Notes: a model not told the origin generated them from the letters alone. A DNA stretch of 64,000 nucleotides from DATBGO01 sp963840095 (GCA_963840095.1 CAWIXN010000002.1:372001-436000); one strand, 5' to 3'; numbered from the stretch's first letter, positions 1 to 7,630 are shown. Numbers and translations: made by a program.

Positions 1-2
1 GC

Positions 3-368
3 GGCCTGCTGGTCAACGAGCTGGCCATGCGGCCGCACAACAGCGGGCACTGGACCATCGAGGGCGCCCGGACCTCGCAGTTCGAGCAGCATCTGCGGGC
101 CGTCCTCGACCTGCCGCTCGGCGCGCCCACCATGGCCGCCGGCCGGGCCATCATGGTCAACGTGCTCGGCGGTGCCGACCCGGATCTGCGGTCCAGGCTC
201 ACTCACGTGATGGCCGCGGATCCCGCGGTCAAGGTGCATCTCTACGGCAAAGCAGTGCGGCCCGGCCGTAAGGTCGGCCACGTCACCGTGCTCGGTGACG
301 ACGTGGCCGACCTGGCCGGCCGGGCCAGGCGCGCGGCCGGTTACCTGAGCACTGGCGCTGAGCAGTAG
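3..368 (+). CDS. purK: PurK, C-terminal 121 residues (5' end outside window)
   Basis: C-terminal part of N5-carboxyaminoimidazole ribonucleotide synthase, the ATP-grasp enzyme that carboxylates aminoimidazole ribonucleotide in de novo purine synthesis. The frame is open from base 3 and ends with TAG at 366-368. The visible segment carries the PurK-type stretch NELAMRPHNSGHW, where the end of the ATP-grasp fold meets the C-terminal lid, then SQFEQHLRAVLDLPLG. Immediate linkage to purE, 73 bases downstream on the same strand, is the classical purK-purE arrangement and supports the call. The first methionine in view (27) is internal and not the start. Confidence 0.93.
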   Translation, partial: GLLVNELAMRPHNSGHWTIEGARTSQFEQHLRAVLDLPLGAPTMAAGRAIMVNVLGGADPDLRSRLTHVMAADPAVKVHLYGKAVRPGRKVGHVTVLGDDVADLAGRARRAAGYLSTGAEQ

Positions 369-441
369 CGGCGCCGCAGGGCCCGGCGCCGCGTGGCGCT
401 GGGCGGGATGGCGCGGCGAGGGAGAACGGAAGGGGCGGGGG

Positions 442-957
442 ATGAGCGGACAGCCGCTGGTCGGCGTGGTCATGGGCAGCGACTCGGACTGGCCGGTCAT
501 GGAGGCTGCGGTCACCGTGCTCGCGGAGTTCGACGTTGCGTCCGAGGCCGACGTGGTCTCGGCGCACCGGATGCCGCGGGAGATGATCGCCTACGGCAGC
601 GATGCCGCCGGCCGCGGCCTGCGGGTCATCATCGCGGGAGCCGGAGGCGCGGCTCACCTGCCCGGCATGCTGGCCGCCGTCACCCCGCTGCCGGTGATCG
701 GGGTCCCGGTGCCGCTGGCGCACCTGGACGGGCTGGACTCGCTGCTGTCGGTGGTCCAGATGCCGGCCGGGATCCCGGTGGCGACAGTGGCGGTCGGCGG
801 CGCGCGCAACGCGGGCTTGCTAGCGGTCCGGATCCTCGCGGCATCGGACGAGGGCCTGCGGGCCCGGATGGTCGCGTTCCAGGACGAGCTGCGGACGGCC
901 GCGCAGCGCAAAGGCGCGGCGTTGCGCGACCGGCTCGCCCGCCCGGGCCGGCCGTAG
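442..957 (+). CDS. purE: PurE, N5-carboxyaminoimidazole ribonucleotide mutase
   Basis: A 171-residue class I PurE, which moves the carboxylate of N5-CAIR to carbon 4 to give CAIR, the step after PurK. The diagnostic motifs are present: GVVMGSDSDWPVM at residues about 8-20 (substrate phosphate loop) and VSAHRMP near 50 (catalytic SAHR). The length is normal for the stand-alone bacterial enzyme, which forms an octamer. The start is the ATG at 442, preceded by the purine-rich run AGGGGCGGGGG. It is probably co-transcribed with the upstream purK end. The last 10-15 residues are Arg/Pro-rich and variable. Confidence 0.95.
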   Translation: MSGQPLVGVVMGSDSDWPVMEAAVTVLAEFDVASEADVVSAHRMPREMIAYGSDAAGRGLRVIIAGAGGAAHLPGMLAAVTPLPVIGVPVPLAHLDGLDSLLSVVQMPAGIPVATVAVGGARNAGLLAVRILAASDEGLRARMVAFQDELRTAAQRKGAALRDRLARPGRP

Positions 958-1008
958 CGTCTTCCCCGCCGCGGTCTTCGAACTCGGGGCGCGAATACCA
1001 TCGGGGCC

Positions 1009-2178
1009 ATGAGCGCTGACTTTCCCGCGTTTGCCCTGACCCCCGAGCTCCAAGCGCTCCGCGAGTCGGTGCGAGCCCTGGCCGATGAGAAGATCGCCCC
1101 GTACGCCGCCAAGGCCGACGAGGCCGCCCAGTGGCCGCAAGAGGCACATGACGCCCTGGTCAAGGCCGGCCTGAACGCCGTGCACATCCCGGAGGCCTAC
1201 GGCGGCCAGGGTGCCGATGCCATCGCCACCGCGATCGTCATCGAGGAGGTCGCGCGGGCCTGCGCATCGTCTGCGCTGATTCTCGCGGTCAACAAGCTCG
1301 GCACCGTGCCGTTGCTGCTCGCGGGCTCGGAGGAACTCAAGCAGCGCTACCTGCCGCCGGTCGCCACCGGTACGGTGTTCGCCTACGCGCTGTCGGAACC
1401 CGAGGCTGGCTCCGACGCGGCGGCGATGAAGACGCGCGCCGTCAGGGACGACGATAAATTCGTTCTAACCGGGACCAAGCGCTGGATCAGCAACGCAGGC
1501 GTGGCGCAGTTCTATACCGTCATGGCCGTGACCGACCCGGCGGCCGGCGCCGCAGGGATCTCGGCCTTCGTGCTGGAGAAGGGCGATGACGGGTTCTCGT
1601 TCGGGGCGCCCGAGCACAAGCTGGGCATCAAGGGCTCGCCGACCAGGGAGCTGTACTTCGACGACTGCGTGATCCCGGCGGACCGGATGATCGGGGCGGA
1701 GGGCACCGGCTTGCGGACGGCGCTGGCCGCCCTTGAGCACACCCGGATCATGATCGCCGCCCAGGCACTGGGCATCGCCCAGGGAGCGCTGGATTACGCC
1801 ATCGGCTACGTCAAGGAGCGCCGCCAGTTCGGCCGCGCGGTGGCCAAGTTCCAGGGCGTGCAGTTCATGCTGGCCGATATGGCGATGAAGACGGAGGCGG
1901 CCAGGCAGCTTACCTATGCGGCCGCGGCCAGGTCGGAGCGCGCGATGTCCGGCGAGACGGTTCCCGACCTCACATTCATGTCGTCAGCCTGCAAGTGCTT
2001 CGCGTCCGACGTGGCGATGGAGGTGACCACGGACGCGGTCCAGTTGCTCGGCGGCTACGGGTACGTGAGTGACTACCCGGTGGAGCGGATGATGCGGGAC
2101 GCCAAGATCACCCAGATCTACGAGGGCACCAACCAGATCCAGCGCGTGATCATGGCCCGCCAGCTCCTCAAGGGCTGA
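1009..2178 (+). CDS. Acyl-CoA dehydrogenase
   Basis: A 389-residue FAD-dependent acyl-CoA dehydrogenase that desaturates the alpha-beta bond of an acyl-CoA, passing electrons to electron-transfer flavoprotein. Domain order is normal: helical N-terminus (about 10-120), beta domain with the FAD signature YALSEPEAGSDAAA (about 125-140) and WISNAG, then a C-terminal helical domain with ERRQFGRAVAKFQ (about 270) and QIYEGTNQIQR near the end, whose Glu is the usual catalytic base. The family cannot be narrowed to short-chain, branched-chain or other substrates from the sequence alone. The start is the ATG at 1009, with only a weak ribosome site. The last 21 bases recur almost unchanged at 2918-2938 (see findings). 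Confidence 0.9.
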   Translation: MSADFPAFALTPELQALRESVRALADEKIAPYAAKADEAAQWPQEAHDALVKAGLNAVHIPEAYGGQGADAIATAIVIEEVARACASSALILAVNKLGTVPLLLAGSEELKQRYLPPVATGTVFAYALSEPEAGSDAAAMKTRAVRDDDKFVLTGTKRWISNAGVAQFYTVMAVTDPAAGAAGISAFVLEKGDDGFSFGAPEHKLGIKGSPTRELYFDDCVIPADRMIGAEGTGLRTALAALEHTRIMIAAQALGIAQGALDYAIGYVKERRQFGRAVAKFQGVQFMLADMAMKTEAARQLTYAAAARSERAMSGETVPDLTFMSSACKCFASDVAMEVTTDAVQLLGGYGYVSDYPVERMMRDAKITQIYEGTNQIQRVIMARQLLKG

Positions 2179-2257
2179 CAGCCGCCCCGGGGCTCGGCTT
2201 GCCCACGCCGTCAGGGATTCTTGCGTCCGCTTGATCGCGCGCATCGGCTCTGCTGGG

Positions 2258-2563
2258 TCAGCTGTGGTACGAGTCTCGCCGGTGCCGGATGGAATGGATC
2301 TCTACGGTGTGCTTGTCTTCGTTGCTGCGGTAGATGATCCGGTAGGTCCCGCGTCGGGCGCAGTGGTAGCCGTCGAAGGGCTCATCCAACGGTTTCCCGG
2401 CGCGCCGCGGATTGATAGTGAGCGGCCCGTCGATCGTTTCCATGGCTGCGGCGGCGACCTCAAGCGGCAGATTTTCATGCAGGTTGCGCCTGGCTTGCCG
2501 GGAGAAGAAGACGCTGTACCGCGATTGGGCCTCCGAACTGAGGGCTTGCGGATCGCCCGTCAC
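2258..2563 (-). CDS. RelE/ParE-family toxin
   Basis: A 101-residue small basic protein of the RelE/ParE superfamily, whose RelE-type members cleave mRNA on the ribosome. The family core runs YSVFFSRQARRNL, then LPLEVAAAAMETIDGPL, NPRRAGKPLDEPFDGYHCARRGTYR in outline, and a C-terminal VEIHSIRHRRDSY segment where RelE proteins keep catalytic Arg/His residues. Its ATG overlaps the stop of the upstream antitoxin by 4 bases (2560-2563), so the pair is translationally coupled with the antitoxin first. It is transcribed away from the acyl-CoA dehydrogenase end. Whether it acts on mRNA (RelE) or on gyrase (ParE) cannot be told from sequence; the retained basic C-terminus favours RelE. Confidence 0.85.
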   Translation of the reverse strand: MTGDPQALSSEAQSRYSVFFSRQARRNLHENLPLEVAAAAMETIDGPLTINPRRAGKPLDEPFDGYHCARRGTYRIIYRSNEDKHTVEIHSIRHRRDSYHS

Positions 2564-2841
2564 GATGTTCCGTGTCGCAGCGCTAGCTCGGCGCGGACCT
2601 GTGCGGCCTCGAAGGTGTCGCCAGAGGCGAAGTCTTCACGGGATTGCCGCAGGTCGGCGAGCGCCTCGTCGTCGCTGAGGAGGTCGAGGGTCTCTTGCAT
2701 GGACTCGTACTCGGCGACCGAGATGAGCATGACATCGGCGCGGCCGTTGCGGGTGATGGTGAAGTGGTCGTGTTCGCGGGCGACCCGGTCGGCGAGTTCG
2801 GCGATCCGGGCCTTCGCTTCCGTGATGGGGATGGCCTCCAT
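2560..2841 (-). CDS. Phd/YefM-type antitoxin
   Basis: A 93-residue antitoxin that should neutralise the overlapping RelE-type toxin and repress its own promoter. The N-terminal 55 residues match the Phd/YefM DNA-binding fold: IPITEAKARIAELADRVA, then DHFTITRNGRADVMLIS and VAEYESMQETLDLL. The acidic, flexible C-terminus (SDDEALADLRQSREDFASG) is the usual toxin-wrapping tail. The start is ATG at 2841. There is no upstream ribosome site because the predicted -10 box ends only 8 bases before it, which implies a leaderless message. Confidence 0.87.
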   Translation of the reverse strand: MEAIPITEAKARIAELADRVAREHDHFTITRNGRADVMLISVAEYESMQETLDLLSDDEALADLRQSREDFASGDTFEAAQVRAELALRHGTS

Positions 2842-2844
2842 AGA

Positions 2845-2878
2845 GACCAGTATAAGGACCGGTCATAATTCTAGCCAA
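2845..2878 (-). promoter_or_regulatory. Promoter and operator of the toxin-antitoxin operon
   Basis: On the minus strand, -35 TTGGCT (2873-2878) and -10 TATACT (2849-2854) are separated by 18 bases and lie right in front of the antitoxin ATG (2841). Transcription would begin at or within a few bases of the start codon, giving a leaderless mRNA. Across the -10 lies an imperfect inverted repeat, GACCAGT and ACCGGTC (2845-2864), a plausible site for antitoxin autorepression. Read from sequence only. Confidence 0.55.
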
Positions 2879-2949
2879 CTTTAAGGCCATCTATCCCGCT
2901 GGCGTCTACGTGCGGACGCGGCAGCTGCTCAAGGGCTGAAGTCTGGCTC

Positions 2950-3327
2950 ATGAACGGAACCGCTCTTCGGTCATGCGAACGCGGGTCTTGTCGCGCGTTC
3001 GCATGAGTGACCAGAACGCCTCGGCGATCGCCTGCGGGTCGATGGCGGTCGGGGTTGCCGTTGCCGTCCCATTGCCGACGAGTTCGGATTTCGCGGCGTT
3101 CTCGAGGCCGACGCCGTCGATTCCCGAAAGCGGCGCCGGGAGTCGACGTCAGACCGGTAGGCGCGGGCGTCGAAGCCACTGGCTTTCAGTCGGCTGGCCC
3201 CTTCGGCGAGCCTCTCAGCGTTGCTGCCGACCAGTGCCAGGGAGTAACCCCCGCGCCCGAGTCGCTCCGCTGTCGCATGCGATATTCCCGGACCGTACCC
3301 GAAGACGATCAGTGCACCCGTGCTCGA
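2950..3327 (-). pseudogene. Decayed short-chain dehydrogenase (SDR)
   Basis: Relic of an NAD(P)-dependent SDR on the minus strand. The N-terminal Rossmann part is clear in one frame (GALIVFGYGPGISHATAERL, then YSLALVGSNAERLAEGASRL and AYRSDVDS, roughly 3327-3140). The C-terminal part (IDPQAIAEAFWSLM, ending TGA at 2950-2952) is readable only in another frame. The catalytic middle with the Ser-Tyr-Lys segment is missing, so there has been both an internal deletion and a frame change. No intact reading frame covers the gene. Confidence 0.6.
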
Positions 3328-3332
3328 TGCCC

Positions 3333-3797
3333 TTACTCGGACATCGGCGTGCGCTCCGAGTACGCCCCCGCGTCGAGGTCCTCGATGAGAGCCGGGCCTG
3401 CGGGTGCCCAGCCGAGCAGCTCCCGTGTCGCAGTGCTCGTCGCCGCGAGATCCATGCCGAAGAAGGTGCCGATCCACCCGAAATGACCTTGGACATCATC
3501 AGGGGCGATCGATGTGACGGGCAGGCCGGAGGCGCGGCCGATGGCGTCCGCGATGACGCGGGTGGGTATGCCCTCTTCAGCGACGGCGTGCAGGCGGGCG
3601 CCCGCCGGAGCCTTCGCGAGTCCGAGAGCCACCAAGCGCGCGGCATCGGAGCGGTGCACGGCGGCCCACCGGTTGGTCGCTTCGCCCGGGTAGCCGGAGA
3701 CGCCCTTTTCGCGGGCCACCGCGGCAATCGTCAGCTCTCGATGCCCATCCTGAGCAGCGAGGAGGACGGCGTTGCCAGGACGGTTCAGCCTAGATGA
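3333..3797 (-). pseudogene. Truncated NmrA/epimerase-like oxidoreductase
   Basis: C-terminal half of an NAD-dependent epimerase/NmrA-type SDR. From a GTG at 3719 it reads 128 residues including AREKGVSGYPGEATNRWAAV, HRSDAARLVALGLAKAPAGA, LHAVAEEGIPTRVIADAIGR and LGWAPAGPALIEDLDAG, all typical of the C-terminal portion of these enzymes. The frame stays open upstream to about 3797, but those residues (HRELTIAAVAREKG and before) fit the family poorly and the nucleotide-binding Rossmann half is absent. I treat it as a remnant rather than a functional 128-residue protein. It sits next to the other SDR relic, suggesting one decaying oxidoreductase locus. Confidence 0.6.
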
Positions 3798-3906
3798 TCA
3801 GGCGAAGGGAAAGCGGATGTATCTGACGCGATGCTGCGTGCTCTGATCAGCAGGGAGCGGCTGTGGCGGTCAGGACGCGCGCTCATCTACGTGCGGAGGA
3901 AGTCTC

Positions 3907-4392
3907 ATGATCAAGCATGTATCAACGCTGGCGCTCGCGGCGCTCGCTATCGGGCTGGCGCCACTTGCGTCGGCGCAGGCAGCGGCGACACCCGCGGCCA
4001 AGCCGCTGCCGAACCCGTGCCATACGTTCACAGCCAGGTCGGCCGATGCGCTGTTGCAGGTCGGCAGCCGCACGCACTTGTCGGAGAAGCTGGGTAGCAG
4101 CACGAGCCCCGCTGCCCGGACCTGCACGATCCGGCAGGGGAAGACGAAGCTGGCCGTGGAGGTTTCACGGCAGGAGGGCGGGACCGGCAGCGAGGAGACC
4201 TGCTATCCGTACCCGAAGCTCGGCCGCGACAGTCTGCTTTGCGTGTCGAATGCCCAGTCCCCGCCCTTCTCCTTCGTGGTGTTCCACAAGGACGGTTTGT
4301 GGGTCGGCGACGGCATAAACGTGCGGGTGCCGCATAAGGGCAAGCGGCTGTATGAGTTCGCGCTGGCCCAATACAAGAGCTTCAAGGCCTAA
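3907..4392 (+). CDS. Small secreted protein, unrecognised
   Basis: A 161-residue protein with a clean Sec signal peptide: MIKHVSTLALAALAIGLAPL, then ASAQA with likely cleavage around residue 26. The mature part contains four Cys residues (NPCHTF, RTCTIR, EETCYP, LLCVSN), enough for two disulfides, and ends in a basic tail. I do not recognise the family; it resembles the generic small exported actinobacterial proteins of unknown role. The start is supported by GGAGGAAG 5 bases before the ATG. It is monocistronic, with 200 bases before the next gene. Confidence 0.7.
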   Translation: MIKHVSTLALAALAIGLAPLASAQAAATPAAKPLPNPCHTFTARSADALLQVGSRTHLSEKLGSSTSPAARTCTIRQGKTKLAVEVSRQEGGTGSEETCYPYPKLGRDSLLCVSNAQSPPFSFVVFHKDGLWVGDGINVRVPHKGKRLYEFALAQYKSFKA

Positions 4393-4593
4393 GCGGTCGG
4401 CTGCCTGCCTAACAGGGCCTGCGAGGGTTCGAGGGACGGGCCTCGATCCGCTCATGGCTGCCGCATGGTCGGTACGGGTGCAGACTGTGAGGAAGCGGCA
4501 CCGTGCGATTGGTGACACCGTGATGCCATCGGCGCACCGCTGCCGGATCCGGCGCGGGCCCTCAGGTCTGCCCGAGCGGCTCGGAGTGTGACG

Positions 4594-5337
4594 ATGTTCG
4601 AGAGATTCACCGACCGGGCGCGCCGGGTCGTGGTCCTGGCTCAAGAGGAAGCCAGGATTCTCGATCACAACTACATCGGCACCGAGCACATCCTGCTCGG
4701 CCTGATCCATGAGGGCGACGGCGTCGCCGCCAAGGCGCTCGAGTCGCTCGGGATCAGCCTGGAGGCCGTGCGGCAGCAGGTCGAGGAGATCATCGGGCAC
4801 GGCCAGCGCACCCCGTCCGGGCACATACCTTTCACGCCGCGGGCGAAGAAGGTCCTCGAGCTGTCGCTGCGGGAGGCCCTGCAGCTTGGCCACAACTACA
4901 TCGGCACCGAGCACATCCTGCTCGGCCTGATCCGGGAGGGTCATGGCGTGGCCGCCCAGGTCCTGATCCGGCTTGGTGCCGACCTGGACCGGGTCCGGCA
5001 ACAGGTCATCGAGCTGGTGCAGGAGGGCGAGGGCGAGGCCGGGATCACCCGTCCGTTCCCCGGAGTTCCCCGCGGCTGGGAGCGGGTTGACGTCGCCAGG
5101 GCGCTGAATGCGATCAACGAGCGCCTGTCCGCCATTGAGCGGCATCTCGGCGTGCCGAGACGGCCGGAGGAGGCGGCGGCCGAATCCGCCGCCGGGGGAA
5201 CTGCGGCCGCCGGGGGAACTGCGGCCGCCGGGGGAACTGCGGCCGCCGGGGGAACTGCGGCCGCCGGGGGGACCGCCGCTTCAGCGCCGGGCGAAGAGCC
5301 GGACCTGCCAGCCGACCCGGACGATCCGCAGAGCTGA
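4594..5337 (+). CDS. Stand-alone double Clp-N-domain protein (ClpC N-terminus-like)
   Basis: A 247-residue protein consisting of the two Clp repeat domains of ClpC without any AAA+ module. Repeat 1 begins MFERFTDRARRVVVLAQEEA and contains NYIGTEHILLGLIHEG. Repeat 2 contains FTPRAKKVLELSLREALQLG and again NYIGTEHILLGLIREGHGVA. After about residue 150 come a short charged region and a low-complexity tail of GTAAAG repeats ending in an acidic stretch (PADPDDPQS). In ClpC/ClpA these domains bind substrates, adaptors and, in actinobacteria, phosphoarginine and several antibiotics. A free copy could therefore compete with ClpC or act as adaptor; this is inference. A GTG at 4588 is an alternative start two codons upstream, but ATG at 4594 gives the canonical ClpC N-terminus. 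Confidence 0.88.
   Translation: MFERFTDRARRVVVLAQEEARILDHNYIGTEHILLGLIHEGDGVAAKALESLGISLEAVRQQVEEIIGHGQRTPSGHIPFTPRAKKVLELSLREALQLGHNYIGTEHILLGLIREGHGVAAQVLIRLGADLDRVRQQVIELVQEGEGEAGITRPFPGVPRGWERVDVARALNAINERLSAIERHLGVPRRPEEAAAESAAGGTAAAGGTAAAGGTAAAGGTAAAGGTAASAPGEEPDLPADPDDPQS
5188..5277 (+). repeat. 18-bp tandem repeat in the Clp-N protein tail
   Basis: Four exact copies of an 18-base unit (GCCGCCGGGGGAACTGCG) at 5188-5259, followed by a degenerate fifth copy to 5277. They encode repeated AAGGTA hexapeptides. Being in frame and G/C-rich, copy number should vary by slippage without breaking the gene. Confidence 0.9.
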
Positions 5338-5351
5338 GCGGCGTCGGCCGG

Positions 5352-6146
5352 TCACAGACCCATGTCGTCGAGCTGCTTGTACAGCTCGGCCCGCGAGCCC
5401 GCGGTGGGCAGCATGGCGGTGCCCTTGGTGGGCGGTGCTTGCCCCTTGGGCGGCTTGCTCTTAGGCGGCTTGCTCTTGGGCTGTCTGGTCGAGCCAGCGG
5501 GCCGCCGGTCCCTGAAGATCCAGCCGGCCGCAATCCCGCCGACCAGGCCGCCGACGTGCGCCTGCCAGCCGATCCCGGCATGCGGCAGCAGCACGGAGAA
5601 CTGATAGGCGAAGCAGAGCGCCATGACAGCGCCGATCAGCATGTCGATCGGGTGCCGGTCAAAGAACCCGCGCACCATGATGTATCCGAAGTAACCGAAG
5701 ACGACGCCGCTGGCACCGGCCCCTACGGAGTTCGGTGACTCGGTGAACCAGGCGGCCAGACCGCTGGTCAGGATGACGAGCAGGGTCACGCCGAAGAACT
5801 TGGCCACACCGCGGTAGGCGGCCAGGAATCCGAAGATGAACAGCGGGCCCGAGTTGCCCTCTATGTGCGCCCAGCTAAAGTGCAGGAACGGTGCGGTCAG
5901 AATGTCCTGAAGGCGGCCTATGTCGCGCGGACGGATTCCATACTCGATTGTTAGCTGCTGGTGATCGGCCCAGTTCGCTATCTGCAGGATCCAGATCACC
6001 GCGAGGAACCCGACCATGACGAACAGCGCCTTGCGCGCCTCGGCGAGCACGCTCTCCGCGTCACCGGTGCCGATCTCCCACCTGCCGCGCCTGGTGACCT
6101 GGCCGGTGTTGCCCGTGCCGGGTCCTGACCCCGGGCTGCTAGTCAT
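5352..6146 (-). CDS. Rhomboid-family intramembrane serine protease
   Basis: A 264-residue polytopic membrane protein of the rhomboid family, which cleaves transmembrane segments within the bilayer. The nucleophile motif GAGASGVVFGYFGYIMV (GxSG) lies in one helix and the partner His is in HAGIGWQAHVGGLVGG. The first membrane helix is ALFVMVGFLAVIWILQIANW. After the last helix (GIAAGWIF) comes a Lys/Pro-rich cytosolic tail, SKPPKSKPPKGQ. I chose the ATG at 6146 (MTSSPGSG) because GGGGGCGACG precedes it; the frame also stays open to 6302, but those extra residues are Arg/Ala-rich and unconserved in look. Confidence 0.87.
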   Translation of the reverse strand: MTSSPGSGPGTGNTGQVTRRGRWEIGTGDAESVLAEARKALFVMVGFLAVIWILQIANWADHQQLTIEYGIRPRDIGRLQDILTAPFLHFSWAHIEGNSGPLFIFGFLAAYRGVAKFFGVTLLVILTSGLAAWFTESPNSVGAGASGVVFGYFGYIMVRGFFDRHPIDMLIGAVMALCFAYQFSVLLPHAGIGWQAHVGGLVGGIAAGWIFRDRRPAGSTRQPKSKPPKSKPPKGQAPPTKGTAMLPTAGSRAELYKQLDDMGL

Positions 6147-6377
6147 CGTCGCCCCCGGCTCGCCCCGTTGGTTCCATGCTTGAAAGCTAGCCGGATCCGG
6201 TGCATCGCGATAGTGCCGGCCTGCCCGCGCGGCGGCTCCGGCCAGGCCCCGCGCGGCGCGCTCGGCGTGTCCGGCGACGCGTCGCGGCCGGGTGGTGATC
6301 ACAGGATCAACTGCCTACGGCCAGTAATTGATAGGGCACGTATTGCCAAGTTGTGATCTGCGGGACGCTATTCAGAG

Positions 6378-6406
6378 GTTTCCGACACAGCTTTTTTTGC
6401 GGAAAC
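6378..6406. promoter_or_regulatory. Inverted repeat in the rhomboid / transglycosylase intergenic region
   Basis: A perfect 7-base inverted repeat, GTTTCCG and CGGAAAC, with a 15-base T-rich spacer. The 455 bases between the rhomboid start (6146) and the transglycosylase start (6603) hold no convincing gene; this repeat and the GGCAATGTGG motif at 6430 are the only structures I see. It could be an operator or an mRNA hairpin. Confidence 0.4.
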
Positions 6407-6429
6407 GCTTGGTCGGCCCCTTCGGTTCT

Positions 6430-6439
6430 GGCAATGTGG
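6430..6439 (+). promoter_or_regulatory. GGCAATGTGG element upstream of transglycosylase 1
   Basis: The decamer GGCAATGTGG lies exactly 173 bases before the TTG start at 6603. The same decamer lies exactly 173 bases before the TTG start of the paralogous gene at 7804. With CAATGT as a weak -10 and TTGGTC 17 bases upstream as -35 it could be a promoter for a long leader, but that reading is tentative. Confidence 0.4.
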
Positions 6440-6602
6440 TTCGCCGACGGTGCTCGACCCACATGTTGGCGGGTTCTGCGTTCGATAGGTGAAGTGACTT
6501 CGCTGCATTGGCCTGAACCGTCATGCGACTCGCTGCCCTGTACCGCAGTGGTCCGTACGCCGGGCACCGCGCCCGGTGTGCTTGGCCGACGGAAGGACCG
6601 CA

Positions 6603-7295
6603 TTGTCACAGCACCGGAGGCGCGTCCCTGTTAAGCGTCGCACGCGGCGGCGCACTAGCGTTCTCCTGATTACGTCGGTTACGGCTGCTCTGGCGATAAG
6701 CGCAGGCGTTTACGCAGAGGTGCTGCGATCCGGAGGCGGCGGCGATCCGACCGCTGCGGTGGTGGCGGAGATCCCGAACAGCCACGCGGCGGTGGTGCTC
6801 GAGCAGGAGCGCCAGCAGATGATCCTGATGGACGCCGCGTCGCAGACTCTCAACCTGGTCAGCAGGCCCAAGCTCGCGACCAGGCCGTTGCCGGCCCAGT
6901 CACCAGTCGCGGCCGCGCCGGGTTCCGGTTCCGGTTCCGGTTCGGGTTCCGGCACCTCAAACCCGGTGACTGTCAGCGAGCCAGCGCCTGATCCTGGCAC
7001 TGCGCAGTCGATTGCTTACAACATGCTGTCATCGTTCGGCTGGTCACCCAGCGCGCAGTTTGGCTGCCTGGACCAGATGTGGGACCGGGAGAGCGGCTGG
7101 CGCTACAACGCCGAGAACGCGAGCGGGGCTTACGGCATACCGCAGGCCCTCCCGGGCTCGAAGATGGCCAGCGCCGGCGCGGACTGGGAGACCGACCCGA
7201 CGACCCAGATCAAATGGGGGCTTGGCTACATACAGGGCCGGTATGGGAGTCCCTGCGCTGCGTGGTCGTTCTGGCAGGCCAATGGCTGGTACTGA
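6603..7295 (+). CDS. Secreted transglycosylase-like protein 1
   Basis: A 230-residue exported protein with a C-terminal soluble lytic transglycosylase-like domain that should act on peptidoglycan. It has a very basic N-terminus followed by a membrane/signal segment (TSVLLITSVTAALAISAGVY), a spacer of about 60 residues with a GSGSGSGSGSG run, and the catalytic domain: SSFGWSPSAQFGCLDQMW, then DRESGWRYNAENASGAYGIP (Glu as likely catalytic acid), QALPGSKMASAG and IKWGLGYIQGRYG. It ends in GWY like its neighbour. TTG at 6603 is preferred because GGAAGGACCGCA precedes it; an in-frame GTG lies at 6576. The role is probably cell-wall remodelling, as for other actinobacterial resuscitation or aggregation-type factors. 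Confidence 0.85.
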   Translation: MSQHRRRVPVKRRTRRRTSVLLITSVTAALAISAGVYAEVLRSGGGGDPTAAVVAEIPNSHAAVVLEQERQQMILMDAASQTLNLVSRPKLATRPLPAQSPVAAAPGSGSGSGSGSGTSNPVTVSEPAPDPGTAQSIAYNMLSSFGWSPSAQFGCLDQMWDRESGWRYNAENASGAYGIPQALPGSKMASAGADWETDPTTQIKWGLGYIQGRYGSPCAAWSFWQANGWY

Positions 7296-7465
7296 GAGAT
7301 ATGTGTAATCGCTGGTGACAGCGGTTTCCAGTGATCGAATTTAGCTCTGCGTAGCCGTTTTACTACTCACTGATCGTAGATAAATCATTGCCCGTTACGG
7401 TCATCCGGGAGGTAACGACCCCCGCTTTATGACGGAGCGTAGCCAGCGTGTTCGGACCGCAATTC

Positions 7466-7481
7466 TGTGATCCGGATCACG
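7466..7481. promoter_or_regulatory. CRP-like palindrome upstream of transglycosylase 2
   Basis: TGTGATCCGGATCACG contains the perfect 14-base palindrome GTGATCCGGATCAC (7467-7480) and fits the CRP/Crp pattern TGTGA-N6-TCAC. It lies about 338 bases before the downstream TTG start. In Mycobacterium tuberculosis the resuscitation factor gene rpfA is a known CRP target, so a CRP site at a similar muralytic gene is plausible. A half-site TGTGATC also occurs upstream of the first paralogue, near 6350. Confidence 0.5.
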
Positions 7482-7630
7482 CACAGTACACGCGCGTCTC
7501 AGGCTGCCAGGTGGCGGGCTGGACGTTGAATCGTAAAAGGATCCGTAAAGTCCGGAGCGGGGCTACTGGACGTGTGATCCATCTCATAGGTCTTTTGGGC
7601 GATTTCTGGTTCGAGCCCACCTGTTCGTTA

